A stretch of 64,000 nt of DNA. It comes from Sycobia sp. Sy_11 (Eukaryota; Arthropoda; Insecta; Hymenoptera; Epichrysomallidae). This document shows, one piece after another, positions 9,212 through 20,500 of this stretch. The stretch's first letter is position 1; every line of letters starts with the position of its first letter. Location: the NCBI GenBank assembly GCA_018907035.1, contig JACCIC010000190.1:186001-250000 (forward strand), written 5' to 3'. Below the pieces are notes generated by a model that searched no databases, was not told the DNA's origin, and saw nothing but the letters and a program-made list of their open reading frames with translations. A program made the position numbers and the translations under genes.

Positions 9212-11707
9212 ACCTGCGACTCCAGGGGTCGAAGAGTCATGGAACTAGTGTCCAGACTAGGTCTAATAGTTCTAAATACTGGCAATACCTCGACCTTGAG
9301 GAGACCGGGCTATGCCGAAACTATACCTGATGTGACCTGTGCGACTGAACATCTGGCCTCTCGAATCCAGGACTGGCAGGTGATCGAGGACTACACTGCC
9401 AGCGATCACCAGTACATCACATTCCGCGTATGTGATAGAACGCCAGGCTTCACTGGACACAATTCGCGAGGGCCCCCTAGATAGAACGTTGCAGGAATAA
9501 ATAGAGAGAAATTCTCACAGGCCATTGAACGCGGTCAGCAAAGCCTTGTTAGGATTCCTAATGGTTCATCGACAATTCAGCACGCCAGGGAGTTGACTAG
9601 CGCCAGAATGCGCATTCTATGCCGGGCTTGCGAAGAGTCGATGCCGTGCCAAGTGGTTGGTGGAAAAAGACCTCCTGTTTACTGGTGGACGGCAGAGATT
9701 GCTGACATGAGGCGTAGGTGTTTACATCTACGACGAATGTTACGATCGAGGTCAGCAAACGCCGATGCTGGAAGGCGCTGTGTGAGGACATAGATGGGGA
9801 TCCATGGGGACTGGGATACAGGGTAGTTGCTGGAAAACTGGGAGCTCATGCAAACATGGGCACAATGCAGAACATCGTAGATACTCTGTTCCCTATCCAC
9901 CCTGATAGGTCTGATCCAGCTCCACCGAAACGAGAACTGGATGTACCTCTTTTCAACAAGGAGGAGCTCGGCAGAGCCGTGAGAACCATGCGGAATAAGA
10001 GGGCTCCAGGACTTGACGGAATTCCAGGAGAGGTGCTGAAAATAGTAGTTGAGGAGTATCCAGAACTCCTTCTGTCGATGTATAATTCGTGCTTGACGGC
10101 TGGTTTATTCTATTCTAGCTGGAAGGTGGCGAAACTTGTGCTTATCGACAAGGGCAAGGGTCCGCCGGAGGCGCCCTCGTCTTATCGACCTTTATGTATG
10201 TTCGATACAGCTGAAAAGCCGATGGAGCGTCTATTGAAGCCACGACTTCTCGGGGCTGTTTCTGCTGCCGGCGGCTTGGCTGACAGACAGTACGAATTCC
10301 GAGGGGGCAGGGCGACGGTGGACGCAATCCTCGAGGTTGTTGATGCGGCGAGGCGAACAGAGAGGGGTAATTACTACTCCCGACCTGTTTGCCTCCTGGC
10401 TACCCTTGACGTTCGGAATGTCTTCAACTCTGTTGGATGGGCAAATGTTTTGATGGACATAGAACGAGACTTTCGATTGTCACCTTATACACTTCGTATA
10501 TTGGGTGACTACCTTAAGGATCGAGACTTCATTTATGAGACATCGGTCGGAGACGGAAAAAACTTAGTTCCGGGGTGGCTCAGGGGTCTGTACTCGGAGC
10601 CGAAATGTGGAACGTCTCATATGACGGAATATTCCGGATGCAGATGCCTGAGTACACCTTTCTGGTTGGATACGCAGATGATGTAGCAGCTGTTATCATC
10701 GCTAGGGATTATAACGCTGCATAGATGCTACTCAATCAGGTGATGCGTCGCGTGGAGAGATGGATGGAGAGCAATGGGTTAGAACTAGCGGCGGCGAAAA
10801 TGGAGATCGTGCTCCTGACTAAGAAACGTATCCCAAATATACGCCTTATGCAGGTTGGAGACACGACGGTGAGTACCAAAGCAGCTGTAAGGTACCTGGG
10901 GGTGACGCTTGATTCTAAGCTGATCTTCTGGGACCAAATAAAAAAGCGGCGGATAGAGCTGCCCGAGTGGCAGCACAACTTAGCAGGTTGATGGCCAATG
11001 TCGGCGGTCCAGCACTGTGCAAGCGACGTCTGTTCCTAAGGACAGCGGAATCCATCATGCTATATGGCACGCAGGTATGTGCCGATGCACTGATGGCTAA
11101 AAAATATAGAAAAAGAATGGCGGCAGTGCAGCGTAGAGGGGCATTACGCATCGTGAGCTCCTACCGTACGGTCTGCGAGTCGGCGGTGCTGGTAATCGCA
11201 TGTCCGATTGATCTCCAAGCACAAGAAAAGAAATTTATCCACCAGCATAAAAATATTCTCGGCAAAATAGAGGCAGCTGCATGGACCAGAGTTGTCACGA
11301 TGACCGAATGGCAGAAGCGCTGGGAGAGGGATCCGCACGGCCGATGGACGGCTCGACTGATTAGTCAGTTAAAGCCATGGTTCCAGAGGTTGCACGGAGA
11401 GGTTAATTACCACCTTACGCAGCTCTTATCGGGGCACGGTCTGTTTCGATCCTATCTCCACAAGATGGGGAAAGTACCGGATCCGAACTGTGCCTACTGT
11501 TGCGCTCCCACAGATGATGCGCTTCACACATTTTTTCAATGCGAGTTGTTTCGCCTCGAAAGGGAGAGCCTTTGGAGATACGTAGGACCATGTGGGCCTG
11601 AAAATATCATCCGGCTGACGCTAGAGAGTCCTGAGAAGTGGTCCAGGATTTGCAATTTTTGCAAATCCATCCTGGACCACAAACGTAGAATGGAAGAAGG
11701 CGTGTAA
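9212..11707 (+). pseudogene. R1 copy A ORF2: endonuclease C-terminus, reverse transcriptase, zinc finger
   Basis: ORF2 nicks the target and copies the RNA into it. From the start: the APE endonuclease C-terminal half (CDSRGRR to TASDHQYITF, about 9215-9425), a linker, the reverse transcriptase (RAPGLDGIPGEVL, SSYRPLC, TLDVRNVFNS, GYADDVAA with the YADD box at 10671-10682), the thumb and a CCHC finger (CAYCC...H....C near 11490). Breaks: Trp to TAG near 9483, a frame change before 9718, a frameshift near 10566 next to an A6 run, a TAG at 10722 and a frameshift near 10940 in another A run. The last block (10967-11707) is open to the natural stop. Confidence 0.85.
11641..11677 (+). repeat. Stem-loop at the end of R1 copy A ORF2
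   Basis: GTCCAGGATTTGCAA pairs with TTGCAAATCC-AT-CCTGGAC, leaving a two-base bulge and a short T loop. It overlaps the last codons of ORF2. Confidence 0.65.
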
Positions 11708-11920
11708 GCTCGCAAGCGCGAATAGGATGGCGCAGCCCAAAAGTAATGACCTCAAAGAGGTTCCTGGGCTGCATTTACGCCATCGTGAGGAGGTCTCTTC
11801 CATGCACGCCTGACGACCCCGACTCGTAGCTCTTTTCAATGCTGTGGAAAGCAGTCGAGAGGAATACAATGAAGAGGTAGTTTTTTAGTGATTATGCCCT
11901 CACAGGTGAGTCCTACATAC

Positions 11921-11938
11921 CCGGGGACCGGTCTCCGG
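11921..11938 (+). repeat. Near-palindrome in the R1 3' untranslated region
   Basis: CCGGGGACCGGTCTCCGG lies about 30 bases before the poly(A). Copy B carries the perfectly palindromic version at 46841-46858. It may help form the 3' RNA structure read by the element's reverse transcriptase. Confidence 0.6.
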
Positions 11939-12051
11939 GATCCATAAAAGATTTTTCTCCTCCTCAAAAAAAAAAAAAAAATTTCATCATTGTAGTTATC
12001 TTGTATAATAAGTAAATTTACATGCTTTTGCTTTCTTATAGCTGTTATATA

Positions 12052-13337
12052 TCAGGTATGTGAATAAGTCTTTCCCGTTTTTTTTCAAATTTTGAGCCTT
12101 TATTGTGAAAAAATGGTTACAAATGAATTATTGAAAGTATTGGCCATCGTTAGCTACAACTTTTTCCCATCTTTCTGGCAACATACGAATCCCGTTGCGA
12201 AAAAATTCGACCGGTTTGGCCTCTATCCAGTCATCCACCCATTTTTTGGCTTCCTCGTAGGAATGGAAGTGCTGGTCAGCCAGGCAATGCGTCATCGATC
12301 TGAAGAGATGGTAATCAGACGGAGCAACGTCTGGACTATACGGCGGGTGGGGTAGGACTTCCCATTTGAGCGTTTCTAACTATGTTTTCACCGGCGGTGC
12401 AACATGTGGGCGAGCATTCTCATGTTGCAAAATAACTTTGTCGTGCCTGTCGGAGTATTGTGGCCGTTTTTCTCGCAGTGCGCGGCTCAAACGCATCAAT
12501 TGTCGTCGATAGACCTCGCCTGTGATCTTTTCATTCGGTTTCAGAAGCTCATAGTAAACCACACCTAGCTGGTCCCACCATATACAGAGCATGAGCTTGG
12601 CGCCATGAATATTTGGCTTGGCCGTCGATGATGATGCATGGCCGGGTAGTCCCCATGATTTTCTTCGCTTCGGATTATCGTAACGTATCCACTTTTCGTC
12701 GCCAGTCACGATACGATGCAGAAAACCCTTTCTTTTATGTCGCTGAAGCAGCTGTTCGCAAGTGAAAAAACGCCGTTCGACGTCTCTCAGCTTCAGTTCG
12801 TACGGCACCCAATTTCCTTGCTTTTGGATCATTCCTATGGCTTTCAAACGCTTGGAAATGGTTGTTCGGTCAACTCCCAATGCTTCAGCAAGTTCTTCTT
12901 GCGTTTGACAAGAATCTTCATCAAGCAAAGTCGCCAATTCTCGATCTTCAAAGATTTGCGGCCGCCCGGAACGTTCCTTGTCTTCCACGTCGAAATCACC
13001 GCTTTTGAAGCGTCGAAACTATCCGCGAACACTTGAATCATCGACACAACCTTCTCCATAAGCCTCCTGAAGCAATCAATGCGTCTCGGCAGCAGATTTC
13101 TTCAAATTGAACCAATAAAGTGAAACTTCCCGCAAATGACGTCGACTCGGCTCAAATTTCGACATTTTCACGATATCAAAAATTTATGATGCGAAAAAAT
13201 TTTAACTAATGTGTTAGTATGGAATTGTTGACATATGAATAAGCTTTGATTATGACATATGTAACCATTGAATACTCGCACAGTATTGGTGGCGCCATCT
13301 CTTATAAAAAACAGGAAAGACTTATTCACACTCCTAA
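12052..13337 (-). mobile_element. Full-length mariner (copy B)
   Basis: The ends are inverted repeats: TCAGGTATGTGAATAAGTC at 12052 and the complement of TTAGGAGTGTGAATAAGTC ending at 13337, both continuing TTTCC, each flanked by TA. The length, about 1,286 bp, is normal for the family. It inserted 70 bases beyond the poly(A) of R1 copy A. Confidence 0.93.
12128..13165 (-). pseudogene. Mariner transposase, three stops, otherwise full length
   Basis: The protein would excise and insert the element at TA sites. The frame runs in one register from MSKFEPSRRHLRE (ATG at 13165) to DGQYFQ and TAA at 12128, 345 codons, the usual mariner size. N-terminal paired-like helix-turn-helix text (SGRPQIF, LGVDRTTISKRL) is followed by the catalytic core: GDEKW, QHENARPH, then PYSPDVAPSDYHLF. 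Damage is light: stops after ETH, after SVRG and after PVKT, plus GAG for GAC, which turns the second catalytic Asp into Glu. The lack of frameshifts suggests recent inactivation. The DEKW, HxNARPH and SDYHLFRS wording is typical of D,D34D mariners with WVP(Y/I)EL linkers. Confidence 0.92.
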
Positions 13338-13440
13338 TATTATTAGTGTTGCAATAGATTAAAATGTTTTTATTAATAATTCTTTAAAATTTTTTTACTG
13401 ATTACTGGTAGTAGATTAATGGGTCTTAGATTGTCTAAAG
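13338..13440. other. Short AT-rich spacer
   Basis: Nothing recognised between the mariner TIR and the truncated LINE. Confidence 0.4.
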
Positions 13441-15905
13441 TGTTTGCCTGATTTGTTTTTGTTCGGCAAGTGGCTATTGTTAATCAAATTAGTGAATATA
13501 ATGCTGTATAATTTTATTATTCTAGGAGAAATATTTTTCAACATAATGTTGAGTATTTTATCTATACCATATGAAGATTTATTTTTCATACGTTTAATTC
13601 CAAGAAAGTTCTTTCGTATTGGTGCAAATTTTATTTTTCATATCCGTTGATACATATGCTGGGTTGTTTTTGCTAAACTGTGAAAGTACAGGCGATAAGG
13701 CAAAACGAGCTTTGAGTTCACTAATTTATGTGTTAATTTCATCATACATTGGTAATTTACTGGGTTTTTTTTGTATTTATTTTGTAGAAGTGTATACTTA
13801 TAATACTAGAGACTATATTTAGATTATTAATCAGAATACCATTATTATTTATTGCTATGAGTTCATCTGGATCTATGTTCTTTAATGTAGTGTTCAATGC
13901 CTTTAGTTTAGACAATTGATTATTAGAAATTATGATATTTAACAATACAATTTTTCTATTATTTCTAAATAATCTGTTTAAATTAGAGATGAAATTAGCA
14001 GATTCCTTATAATTGATTTTGTTTATTGCATTAAGCCATTGCTTATTAGATTCATTTTTGAATTCTGTTTTTATTCGATTTTTAAGAGCTATGAAAGTGT
14101 TATTTAAATGATAAATCTCGGCATTATTTTTATTTTTATTTCTTTTTTCAAATTATGGATCATTATCAGAATCTTACTCTTATCTTTACGGAGGTTTACA
14201 ATTTTTTTATTGATTAGAGTATTCGTTGGGTTATAAGTTTTAATTTTTAGTGCCATTATTTGGATTGTTTGGAAAATTTTATTGTATAACTGATCAATAA
14301 ACGAATCGATTTCAGTATTACTTAAATTTATGTGTGCATTTATTGTTACATCGCATACGCTGGATAGTGCTCTTTGAATTTATTCCATTTTATGTTTTTA
14401 TAATATCTATTTTCAGAGCAATCTTTTAGCTTTAATGTGACATTTAATATTAGATTTAGATGGATCTCTGTATAATCACTGTCATAATTCTGAGTTTTTA
14501 ATTTTGAGTTTGCAGTAATTGGGTTATTGTCCATAAGCGCTATGTCAAGGTATGACTTCCATCTGTAAAAGGTAGGTGAATCTGCTAAAATTGTTTTGAC
14601 TCTAAATTTTGCTTTATTCTTACTTAACCGTTGATCCAGATCAGATTTCTGACTATTACATACTGTGTCTCCTAATAAATTATGTCTCGCATTAAAATCA
14701 CCTATGATAACAAATTTGTTTTTTTATATTGTTTAGTTTTAATTTAAAGCGCAGTTGATTTAGATCCTCACTCAACCTGTTCATATTATTTTGTCTTACA
14801 TATATACTAATAATATGGGTATTATATAATTTTTCAAATTTATAATAATAATAGTTGTTTCTATACTATTAAAAGAAAAGTATTTAAAACTGTTTCTGTG
14901 TGGTATTCGTTTTTTTTTTTATAAATAAAGTAGTACCACTTCCTGCATTCAAGGTTCTATCGTATTTATAAATGTTGTATGAATCATGAACTATGTTATG
15001 TGTTTTATTAATTTAGTCTGGCTGATGGTTATTATGTTAGGATTATACTTTTTGAGGAATACGTTAAGCGAGTATCTTCTACTGTGATTTATCAGAGAGT
15101 TAACGTTTACGGCTATGATTTTAAGTGTAACCATGTACTTATTTATGTTAAATACTAAATTTATGCTTGCCATTATAGATCAATATCTAAATGTGCTATA
15201 ATTAAATCTATTTTGTTCATGTTAATTTTAACCTTTTCCAGATATTCCGAAATATCTTGTCTGGACTGGAATGGTGGCTGCTTTGCTGCAACGGATGATG
15301 CTACGATATTAGCATATATGGTGATTCCTGTGTTATATGTTGATGTGTTTATATTTATTGAGTGGTTGGTGTATGAACAGTGGTTCGGAACCCACTATAA
15401 ACTGTAGGTCCACAAAAGTCGCAATGCTGTACAGATCAATTAATCTTGTTGCTACTCAGATTTTTGATAGTGTATTCAAAATTTACAATTAGATTTATTA
15501 ATTTATTAATTATTTCTTTCGCATTCATATTTTCTATGATTATTGGCGGTGGTTTATTAATTACCTTCAAATTATTATCACTTTTCTAGAGTTCGGCAGC
15601 GTCCTGTTGGTCTCTTTTATTAGTGTTTTCTAAAATGGTGTCTATAACATGCGCCATTATACTCTTACGCTTCATCTCTTGACGAGCTGTATCTTTATTG
15701 ACGTTGTTTACTAATATTACTGTTTGAATGTTGCTCATTTTCTTTGTTATTTATGTTTTTGTTTAATGAAAATTTTTTATTAGTGTGATTCATTAACGTA
15801 AATTCATTTGTCTTTTTTATATTATTATTTTACCATGCCATGACGGTATCTTTCTCCTCTGTTACTATTTTCCTTTTCATGGGAATATTCATTAATCTCT
15901 TACTT
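13440..15905 (-). pseudogene. Jockey/I-superfamily LINE remnant: ORF1, endonuclease, start of reverse transcriptase
   Basis: Read on the minus strand from about 15905: a short ORF1 remnant with the PPPIIIENM segment and YTIKNL, the form seen in jockey/LOA/I-type ORF1 proteins. Then an APE endonuclease starts near 15160 (IIAVNVNSL, then SQTKL), passes a decayed IGDFNARH-like block near 14690 and ends in a DYTEIHL region near 14460. After a basic linker come DPDELIAINNNG and finally the first reverse transcriptase block, KNKSSYGIDKI with LPNKNKS, near 13470-13560. The catalytic palm is missing, so the element is cut at its 3' side. Many frameshifts and stops; very AT-rich. The clade within jockey, LOA and I is unsettled because no RNase H or 3' end is present. 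Confidence 0.72.
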
Positions 15906-15926
15906 TTGAATGGGACCAATGCATTT

Positions 15927-17499
15927 TTACATTGCAGTAACTAAAAGTGAGCCAAAAACAGACGATAATGCTACTGGACTAATATATGGAGATTGAACTC
16001 GAAGTATTTCTGACAAAAGCATGGCGACATAAACAGACGAGCTCAGAATGCAAGCCACAATCTTGTTTACCCAAAGTGTGTATTGATCAAGTGCAGTCCA
16101 TGGATACCGTTCCAATGTCCAGAAACGATTTGGTCGCTTGGCAGCAAATTCGAGACACGATTTACTACTAAGGCTGTAAAATTAAGGGAAGAGTCTGGAT
16201 TTATTAGACATTTTAAGGTAACCTGTACTTAGGCATGAGCGATTGCATTAGTCCTGCCATTCAAACCAAATACGACAATGCTTATCGGTTTAAATTTTAA
16301 ACATAGTATTTTAGCAATATTTTCAAATATGAAAGGTTTTTCAGCGCACGAATCTAATTAGACTCGAGCAGTAGTACAGGTGCCTGCTGAGTATTTTAGG
16401 ATGACAGCAAGCGTTCTTCGAAGACTGACAGGTGTTCTACTGCTTGATTTAACAGCATGAATCTTTTTATGGTGTTACTCACCGCAAACGTAGCAACTAC
16501 CTTTAGAGGCAGAGTCTTCAATTCTATACTTGATAAAAACAACAAAATGTTGCATTATTTTTTTATAATTTAAAGTGATAACGTATGTCGACGTATTTTT
16601 ATTAAATGGACTAGATGTTTTCTCAGCTCTGGTATTAATTTTAAGACAAATTTTCTCACTGTAGTCATCTTTAATTTTGAAAAACTCACTCAAATCCTCA
16701 ACGATATCTAGACTTTGAATCCTAGCCTCTAAGAATTTCTTAAAATATAAGTTATAAGCGTTGGAAATTCATTATCGCAGTCTCTTTTAAGTAGACGTAT
16801 CCACTCTAGTCGTGTCACCGATGGCAGTATATTTTCAATTAATTTATTTTCAAGTATCGGTTTAGAGAAGGGAACACATTTTTATTCTTCAAGATAGTAT
16901 GCAAGAGTTTGCTTAGATGCTCACGAGTTTCGTTAGAACATGCTGGAAGCCGTATAAGAGTATATAAGAGTATTAAAATGGGTAGAGAATCTTAATAAAG
17001 AATTATCATAATGGCTACATAATGCCTCTCAAGCCGAGAAAAAGTTCTTATTCATCAAATCAAAAATTTTCAAGTTTGAAGCTGTGTCGTCTTCTAATGC
17101 ATTAATTAACTGCTGAAATTTAATAATAGTAGGCATCAGAGGATCGTGTAACACAAGGGACTGAAATTTTCTTTGAAAGCTATGAAACTTAGGTAATTTG
17201 AACTTTTCAAGAGAGGCCTGTGATGAATGAGTGGTTGCCGGCGTAGTTGAGAATAAGTTCTGAGCAGGATGCTGAATACTTCCGAGGATACTAATACGAT
17301 AATTTAGCCATGACTTGGTTGACAAGTATTCAGATAGTCGTTTTTTATATAAATAGAATTTTAAATAATTACGTTTCTTAAGTCACTCCGACAAGGAATA
17401 GTCCTGCTCACGAAATTCATTCCCATAAGTATGTAGCACAGTGCTCGGCGATCGATAATCCTCAACGGTCATAGCTGCGGCAGCTTTGTGTTTAGGCAT
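15927..17499 (-). pseudogene. BEL/Pao gag and protease remnant (BEL copy A)
   Basis: Gag forms the particle and the aspartic protease cuts the polyprotein. The ATG is at 17499 (MPKHKAAAAMTVEDY). BEL-type gag text follows: LPKFHSFQRKFQSLVLHD and FQQLINALEDDTASN at about 17030-17220. Gag ends in half a zinc knuckle, CYVCGE, near 16480, followed by a stop. The protease block (about 16440-15930) has LDSCAEKPFI, where the active-site DSG has become DSC, and later SSSVYVAMLLSEI, matching the conserved BEL box that ends in ILGAD/S-V-Y. Polymerase, RNase H and integrase are absent; the LINE at 15905 abuts the cut end. Several stops are present. Confidence 0.75.
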
Positions 17500-17579
17500 A
17501 TTGGATTTAAAACTCGCCAATAAATCTAAATACTAAAAAATCTTCAGTATCGTTTTGAGCTCAAATATTATTAGTATAT

Positions 17580-18147
17580 GTTCCTCCAAATTAAGTAATA
17601 TACTTTTTTTTTTTTTTTTTTTTTATTGAGCTTACCCAAGTCTATAAAAAGACTTATACAGCTATAAGTAATATACTATGCGTGTTGAATTCAACACATA
17701 AAAGAGAAAGTTAAGTCGAACACGTATAGTGGAAAACTATGCGTATTAGTATTTGCTATTGCAATTAAGCTATATACTTTGTGTTAACGGCAAATATCCA
17801 GCTCGAAAGACCAAAAAATACCTGTCCCACTTCGTTGTTTAGAAAAAACAACTTTTCCTAGTATATAGTTCGATATGATCATAAGCAAGTAAAATAAGTG
17901 CATTTAACAGCAGTCTAAAAGTACTCTGAAAAATCGCCTCTGATCTCGGAGGCATGCCTTACTTATAGTTATCATTGTCGAAACTTGATTGTGGGTAGAA
18001 AAATAAGGCATAATTGGTCAGTCCTTATCCGTAGTATAAAAACTTATTTTGAAACTTCGTGGCCTATTTGAGTAAAGCAAAACTAAATGCCAATTCCCAA
18101 GCATATAAGACTTGAAACTTACTTGTATAATGTAAGTGGCGCGAACA
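17580..18147 (-). mobile_element. BEL/Pao 5' LTR
   Basis: On the minus strand it starts TGTTCGCGCCACTTACATT at 18147 and probably ends GGAGGAACA at 17580. The part 17820-18147 matches 62508-62807 block by block (for example CCACTTCGTT, AAAATCGCC, CTTGATTG-GGGTAGA, CAAGCATATAAGA), and that second stretch directly follows a BEL integrase. It sits just upstream of the gag ATG. The promoter-distal part carries a small LINE-tail insertion. Confidence 0.7.
17592..17677 (-). mobile_element. 60-bp LINE-tail insertion with 13-bp target duplication
   Basis: TAAGTAATATACT occurs at 17592-17604 and again at 17665-17677. Between them lies a 60-base insert which, on the minus strand, has a hairpin (AAGTCT-loop-AGACTT, 17638-17655), then GGGTAAGCTCAATAAA, then about 20 A. 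The layout is a LINE 3' end: hairpin, polyadenylation-like signal, A tail. It may be an extreme 5' truncation or a small non-autonomous retroposon. Confidence 0.8.
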
Positions 18148-18378
18148 ATCTTAAACAAAGAAAGTATTTATTTGGTAGAAAAAGAAAATTTACTTCACGT
18201 TAATTAAATCATACCAAATACGTTCAATTAAGAGAATAATTTTCTAATTTCAAAAATACTTTTTAAAATATTATTATATTTTTTATATAATACAAAACAA
18301 GTAAATATATACTTGATAAAAAAACGTGTTTTTTCACACTCACACACATAATCACGCACAGAGATAGATAGTGAGTGA

Positions 18379-18380
<2 letters not shown>
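18148..18380. other. AT-rich spacer
   Basis: Nothing recognised between the BEL LTR and the GT array. Confidence 0.4.
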
Positions 18381-18438
<58 letters not shown>

Positions 18439-18447
18439 GTGTGTGTG
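18381..18447 (+). repeat. (GT)n microsatellite
   Basis: About 65 bases of GT repeats with one GC interruption, preceded by (GTGA)n. Apparent cysteine/valine or histidine/threonine reading frames here are artefacts of the repeat. Confidence 0.95.
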
Positions 18448-20500
18448 GTGGATAAATGCTCAAATTCTCGAAAATTTCGGCACAAACTCTCTGTTCTAGA
18501 AGCAGGGAATGAAGAAGGGAAGGTAAGTTTTAGAAGCTCCATGCATAATACAGTATATTTTTGTAAGTTCCAGATTTAACGTATTGTTTAGTCTTGGTAT
18601 TTTCTGGGATGTCTAGAAATGTATTATATATACTTTCGGGGAAACCCACAACTGCCGTCAGCTGTATTTTCTGGTTAATTCCAGATATTGTATAAATCTA
18701 TTACAGTATATTCAGTGACTTTCATTAAAAGTCTTACATTTTTCATACTTTCTGGAAATTGATTTTGTTTTCTAATACATACCATATATTACGCTTTCTT
18801 TCTTTTTGTCATTTTCTCGAATGTCCATAAGAACCAATCATACTTTCTGAGATGTCTATTGAAGAAACTATTTCCCAGTTAAACTTAATTTCTACACGGG
18901 ATGATAATTTGTCATACAACAATGCATCTTAGATATATAAAAGTAGATAGACTCTAGGCATACTGGCACAACCCCCACTCCAAAAAATGCGCCAGAACGC
19001 CAAGGCCATCTATGCAATGGGACGAGGAGGAGTCGGCGAGTTCACCTTGTAATGCTATTATGACTTTAGTTCTAATGTCTACTTAATTGCTTTATATATG
19101 AGCGTAGCATTGCATATACATATTTGGATAAATAATATTAGATGATCATTAGACATTGACGATCATACTTATATACAAGTCCTACTCCTCAAATTGTGCC
19201 AGAACGCCATCGGTCTTCAGCTCGATATTGTCTTTCAAATCGAGCCAAAGTCTCGAGGAATGGGAAAGTACACTTTAAAGTGTCATTATGTAAATACATA
19301 TCATTTTTTGCTCGTAAATATAGGACTGAATAATTTTATTCTTTGAAATATAAGCCACTGCTTAATTAAATAAATTTTCTCACATTTTAACTAATTGGAT
19401 TATATGGAGCGATGTGGTCATGTAAGATGAGCTGTACAATTGGCAGGAATGTTATTTCGTGCCTCAATTTCTAAATGAATATCTATAGAAGCGCTCTTTA
19501 GAGATTTATTTTATCGCGAAGAATCAATGACTATGAGTGGTTCATTGTGCAAAAAATCTGACTTTGTAAGGAGCGGTTGAGGATTTCTTGCATAGTACAT
19601 TTTTTGAAAATTTGCATATATGTAATAGAATAATGCATATTAATTATTAGATATGTCAACATTTATATTATTATATGGATATTATCATGAATTCAAGAAA
19701 AGCCTCATGGTAATAAAAGTAGAATGATCAAAACGATTTGCATTTGCAGTCAGTTCTATATTTTGGCTGTATGCCGAAATGACAAAACGCGGTTTTTCCA
19801 ATTGACTGTCCAGATATGTTTACTAGCTGTTGCTAAAATAGGATATTCAAATAATTCTCAAGAACAATAGCACATTCAGATCCGAATATTCTTGCTAATG
19901 AAATTCAAAACTTGTATTTTTTGTTTATCAGATGCAATGATATAAGGCATTAGCCATTCTATCTTGGTTATATTTATTTTATATTTTTCATATGTATAGT
20001 ATCATTACTGACTATAGTACCGTTTTGGATTAATGCATTCATGTCCGATTTTGATCTTAAGAGAATATCTTCATGCTTTATATTCACTACAATTTTTTTT
20101 GTAATCTGCAAAGCCTAAAATCATACTCAGAGGAATAGTTATGTCAAAGTTTCCTTTTCTATCAATTAGAGACTTCGACTTTTCTTCATTTTCGAGCCGG
20201 CTTGCATTTTCAATCATGATTCTCATTGGCATTAAATGAATTCCCCCCTTTCATGATACCACTCATTCGATATTCGATATTTTTACTTTTTTTGTGTCTA
20301 CACTATTAACTTCATAACATTCTTATTGTTACATACATGACAATTATTAACTAAAAATAAAATTGATAATGCTTAATAAAATTGTTTTTCCTTTTATTTC
20401 TCATTGTTCTTAATGATATTTTTATTTTTCTTAACAGCGATGATCGAATAATAAATAGTGATTAAGATTTTTCAGAGTTGGAAATCAAAAATAACGGTTC
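18448..20500. other. AT-rich stretch; one diverged direct repeat
   Basis: No gene recognised on either strand. A diverged direct repeat about 207 bp apart has cores GCCAGAACGCCA at 18991 and 19198, each preceded by a C(C/T)ACTCC string and a few A. Short strings like TTTCTGGGAT-TCTAGAAAT recur near 18600 and 27258. The origin is unknown. Confidence 0.45.

Larger units (their letters stand above)
8162..11981 (+). mobile_element. R1-clade LINE, copy A (internally deleted)
   Basis: A non-LTR retrotransposon with a GC-rich 5' leader (8162-8589), ORF1 remnant, ORF2 remnant and a 3' untranslated region ending in a 16-base poly(A) (11966-11981). The 3' end (CCGGGGACCGG, then TCTCCTCCTC) matches copy B at 44.4-46.9 kb, and the endonuclease-to-polymerase linker matches copy C at 52.8-54.7 kb, so three copies of one family are present. 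The flanks are AT-rich single-copy-looking DNA, not 28S rRNA. I saw no target-site duplication. Confidence 0.88.

Noticed and set aside
8162..11981. Ribosomal DNA flanking the R1 elements
   Set aside because: R1 elements often sit in 28S genes, but the flanks of all four copies are AT-rich and show no rRNA sequence.
15986..16171. Plus-strand frame with DTVPMSRNDLVAW
   Set aside because: The same bases read as BEL protease on the minus strand, with matching neighbours, so the plus reading is incidental.
18228..18579. Open frames of His/Thr or Cys/Val repeats on both strands
   Set aside because: They are translations of the (GT)n microsatellite.
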